Below are positions 5,890 to 7,128 of a stretch of DNA of 7,128 nt, in pieces. The first letter of the stretch is position 1; each line of letters begins with the position of its first letter. Made by a program: the position numbers and the translations under genes. The DNA comes from Xanthobacteraceae bacterium. Lineage in GTDB: Bacteria; Pseudomonadota; Alphaproteobacteria; Rhizobiales; Xanthobacteraceae. The DNA lies in contig JASHSE010000652.1 in assembly GCA_030036975.1 (NCBI GenBank), positions 1 through 7,128 of the forward strand. The letters are read 5' to 3'. The notes beneath the pieces were generated by a model, which searched no databases, was not told the origin of the DNA, and saw only the letters and a program-made list of their open reading frames with translations.

Positions 5890-7050
5890 GACGCCCTGTG
5901 ACTTGTTTTCGTGGGTGAAGACGGCGAACAGGATGCGATCCATGCTGGTTTTGTCCTGGAATGTGCCCATGGGCCTGGTCCTTCTGCGGACCTCACGGAA
6001 GCGCCGCTCGATGGCGTTGGTTGTGCGCACGGCACGCCGCTCGGCGAGAGATTTGTAGCGGAAGCAGGTGAGGAGTTCGTCGAGGTCATTGCGCAAGCAG
6101 GCAGCGGCCGCCGGATACGGTTTGGCGAAGCGGCCGGCGAACCGCCGCGCAGCCGAGCGAGCGGCAGGAGCGTTCGGGGCATTCATGATCTTGTGAAGCG
6201 CACGCTTGACCTTGGGTTGATCGGCCTTTTTGATCTTGTCGAGGACGTTGCGGATTTTGTGCGCCCAGCAGCGTTGAACCGGGATGTCGGGCAAGGCAGT
6301 CGGCAAGGCCGAGAGCAGGCCACAACCGCCATCGATGCAGATCATATCGAGCCCCTCGCCGGTGAGCCCGCGACGGTAGAGGTCGGTGAGGAATTGCTCC
6401 CATTCGGCCGCGCTTTCGCTGGCTGCCAGGCGAAAGTCGATGATCTCTTTCTTGCCGTCGGGACGCAGCCCCAAAGCCACCAGAACCGGCCGCCGCAGCG
6501 CCCCGGCGCCGGTCTTGCGGGCCAGCACCACGCCATCGAGCATCAGCACCTTGTAGCGGTTCGCCAGCGGCCGACGATGAAACGCCGCCACGGCGGTATC
6601 GAGCGTCTTGGCGACCTGGCTCACCGTGCTGGCGCTCACCGGACGGCCCAGGATCGACAGCAGCGTCTCGCCCACCTTGCGGGTCGATAGCCCGAGCACG
6701 AAGCCGGCGAGAATGACCCGATCGATCTGGCGCGTGCGGCGCGCATAGGCCCGCACCACCTCGACCGGGCTGTAGCGCCGCGTGCGCGGCACGGTGAGCT
6801 CGATGTCGCCGAGTTCGGTGAGAAGATGCCGCCGATAGCAGCCATTGCGGCGATCGGCGGCATCATCAGCTTCGAGCTGGTCGAGATGGCGGTCGACGGC
6901 GGCGGCCATCTGATCTTCGATGATCTCCGCCAAGGCTTGCCGGCCCAGCGGCCGATAACCCTCGCCCCAATCCAGGCCGCCTGCCTGCATCGCCTTCACG
7001 ACCTCAAACGCCTTCGCTAAACTCGTGATCGTCGCAGCTCGCTGTGACAT
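5857..7050 (-). CDS. IS256-family transposase (DDE, mutator type)
   Basis: This gene encodes 397 residues, a normal length for IS256-family transposases, which cut and rejoin the element's ends and usually move by a circular intermediate. The catalytic triad fits Asp172 (VLMLDGV), Asp240 (MICIDGG) and Glu348 (TTNAIERRFREVRRR); spacings of 68 and 108 residues agree with the family. The conserved C-x2-H signature is present in VQRCWAHKIRNVL (Cys261, His264). The N-terminal half carries the usual DNA-binding region with the NGCYRRHLLTELGDIEL-type block (69-85) and VPRTRR (87-92). The ATG at 7050 has AAGGAG (7057-7062) 6 bases upstream. The frame is intact with no stop or frameshift, so the enzyme could be active. 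The last residues are encoded within the left terminal repeat, and the TGA stop lies 7 bases inside the element's tip. Confidence 0.95.
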   Translation of the reverse strand: MSQRAATITSLAKAFEVVKAMQAGGLDWGEGYRPLGRQALAEIIEDQMAAAVDRHLDQLEADDAADRRNGCYRRHLLTELGDIELTVPRTRRYSPVEVVRAYARRTRQIDRVILAGFVLGLSTRKVGETLLSILGRPVSASTVSQVAKTLDTAVAAFHRRPLANRYKVLMLDGVVLARKTGAGALRRPVLVALGLRPDGKKEIIDFRLAASESAAEWEQFLTDLYRRGLTGEGLDMICIDGGCGLLSALPTALPDIPVQRCWAHKIRNVLDKIKKADQPKVKRALHKIMNAPNAPAARSAARRFAGRFAKPYPAAAACLRNDLDELLTCFRYKSLAERRAVRTTNAIERRFREVRRRTRPMGTFQDKTSMDRILFAVFTHENKSQGVSTPFLLTQNN

Positions 7051-7087
7051 GGGGTGCTCCTTTGTGTGCTTGGCAGTTCACAATTGG

Positions 7088-7128
7088 AGTACCCCTTCCT
7101 CGCCTGACACAGAATCCCTTACGTCACC
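7088..7128 (-). repeat. IS256-family terminal inverted repeat, right end
   Basis: Read on the minus strand it begins GGTGACGTAAGGGA, then TTCTGTGTCAG, and ends AAGGGGTACT, mirroring the left end. It is one base longer than the left copy between the two conserved blocks. It lies just upstream of the transposase gene and probably also carries part of its promoter, though no good -35/-10 pair was found. Confidence 0.8.

Larger units (their letters stand above)
5850..7128 (-). mobile_element. IS256-family insertion sequence, apparently complete
   Basis: This is a single-gene element with imperfect terminal inverted repeats of about 40 bases at 5850-5889 and 7088-7128. With those tips it is at least 1279 bases long, typical of the IS256 (mutator) family. 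The outer 25 bases of the two ends match at 19 positions with no gap, including the tips GGT and the block TTCTGTGTCAG. Because the right tip coincides with the last base of the window, the true right boundary may lie one or more bases further on, and the target duplication cannot be tested. The 8 bases next to the left tip are GGCGATAT (5842-5849), which is what the duplication would read if the tip is right. The orientation given is that of the transposase. Confidence 0.85.

Noticed and set aside
5911..6690. A 259-codon plus-strand frame inside the IS element
   Set aside because: It is in antisense register with the transposase. IS256-family elements normally carry one gene and the product shows no known motif.

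Overview
The window is GC-rich DNA from what is most likely an alphaproteobacterium of the Hyphomicrobiales (Rhizobiales), for example a Bradyrhizobium-like lineage. This rests on GC-rich codon use, on two small exported families common in that order (DUF1236 and PRC-barrel), and on an OxlT-type oxalate/formate antiporter. It is an inference from gene content; no rRNA or tRNA gene is present to confirm it.

Layout: (1) Positions 1-4235 hold four genes, all on the minus strand. Read in transcription order (right to left) they are a small exported DUF1236 protein (3828-4235), a cytoplasmic amylo-alpha-1,6-glucosidase / glycogen-debranching-type protein (1501-3693), an exported PRC-barrel protein (908-1402), and the N-terminal two thirds of an MFS transporter that runs off the left edge (1-824). 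Gaps are 134, 98 and 83 bases. The first two gaps hold short hairpins without a T-tract, so one transcript with processing points is possible but unproven. (2) Positions 4236-4466 are a 231-base divergent intergenic region with a candidate promoter and a 9-base direct repeat. (3) Positions 4467-5741 encode, on the plus strand, an OxlT-like oxalate:formate antiporter with the two signature basic residues and most other recalled pocket residues in place, followed by a good intrinsic terminator. (4) From 5850 to the last base of the window lies an apparently complete IS256-family (mutator) insertion sequence, whose transposase reads leftward and stops inside the terminal inverted repeat.

Functionally, the OxlT carrier would exchange external oxalate for internal formate. 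The oxalyl-CoA decarboxylase and formyl-CoA transferase genes it normally works with are not in the window. The minus-strand group mixes alpha-glucan metabolism with small envelope or periplasmic proteins of unknown role. I found no CRISPR array, RNA gene, phage, toxin-antitoxin or defence module, and nothing that supports a new multi-gene system. The points most worth a second look are the precise IS ends, a Trp-to-Arg change in a conserved debranching-enzyme motif, and the oxlT upstream region.
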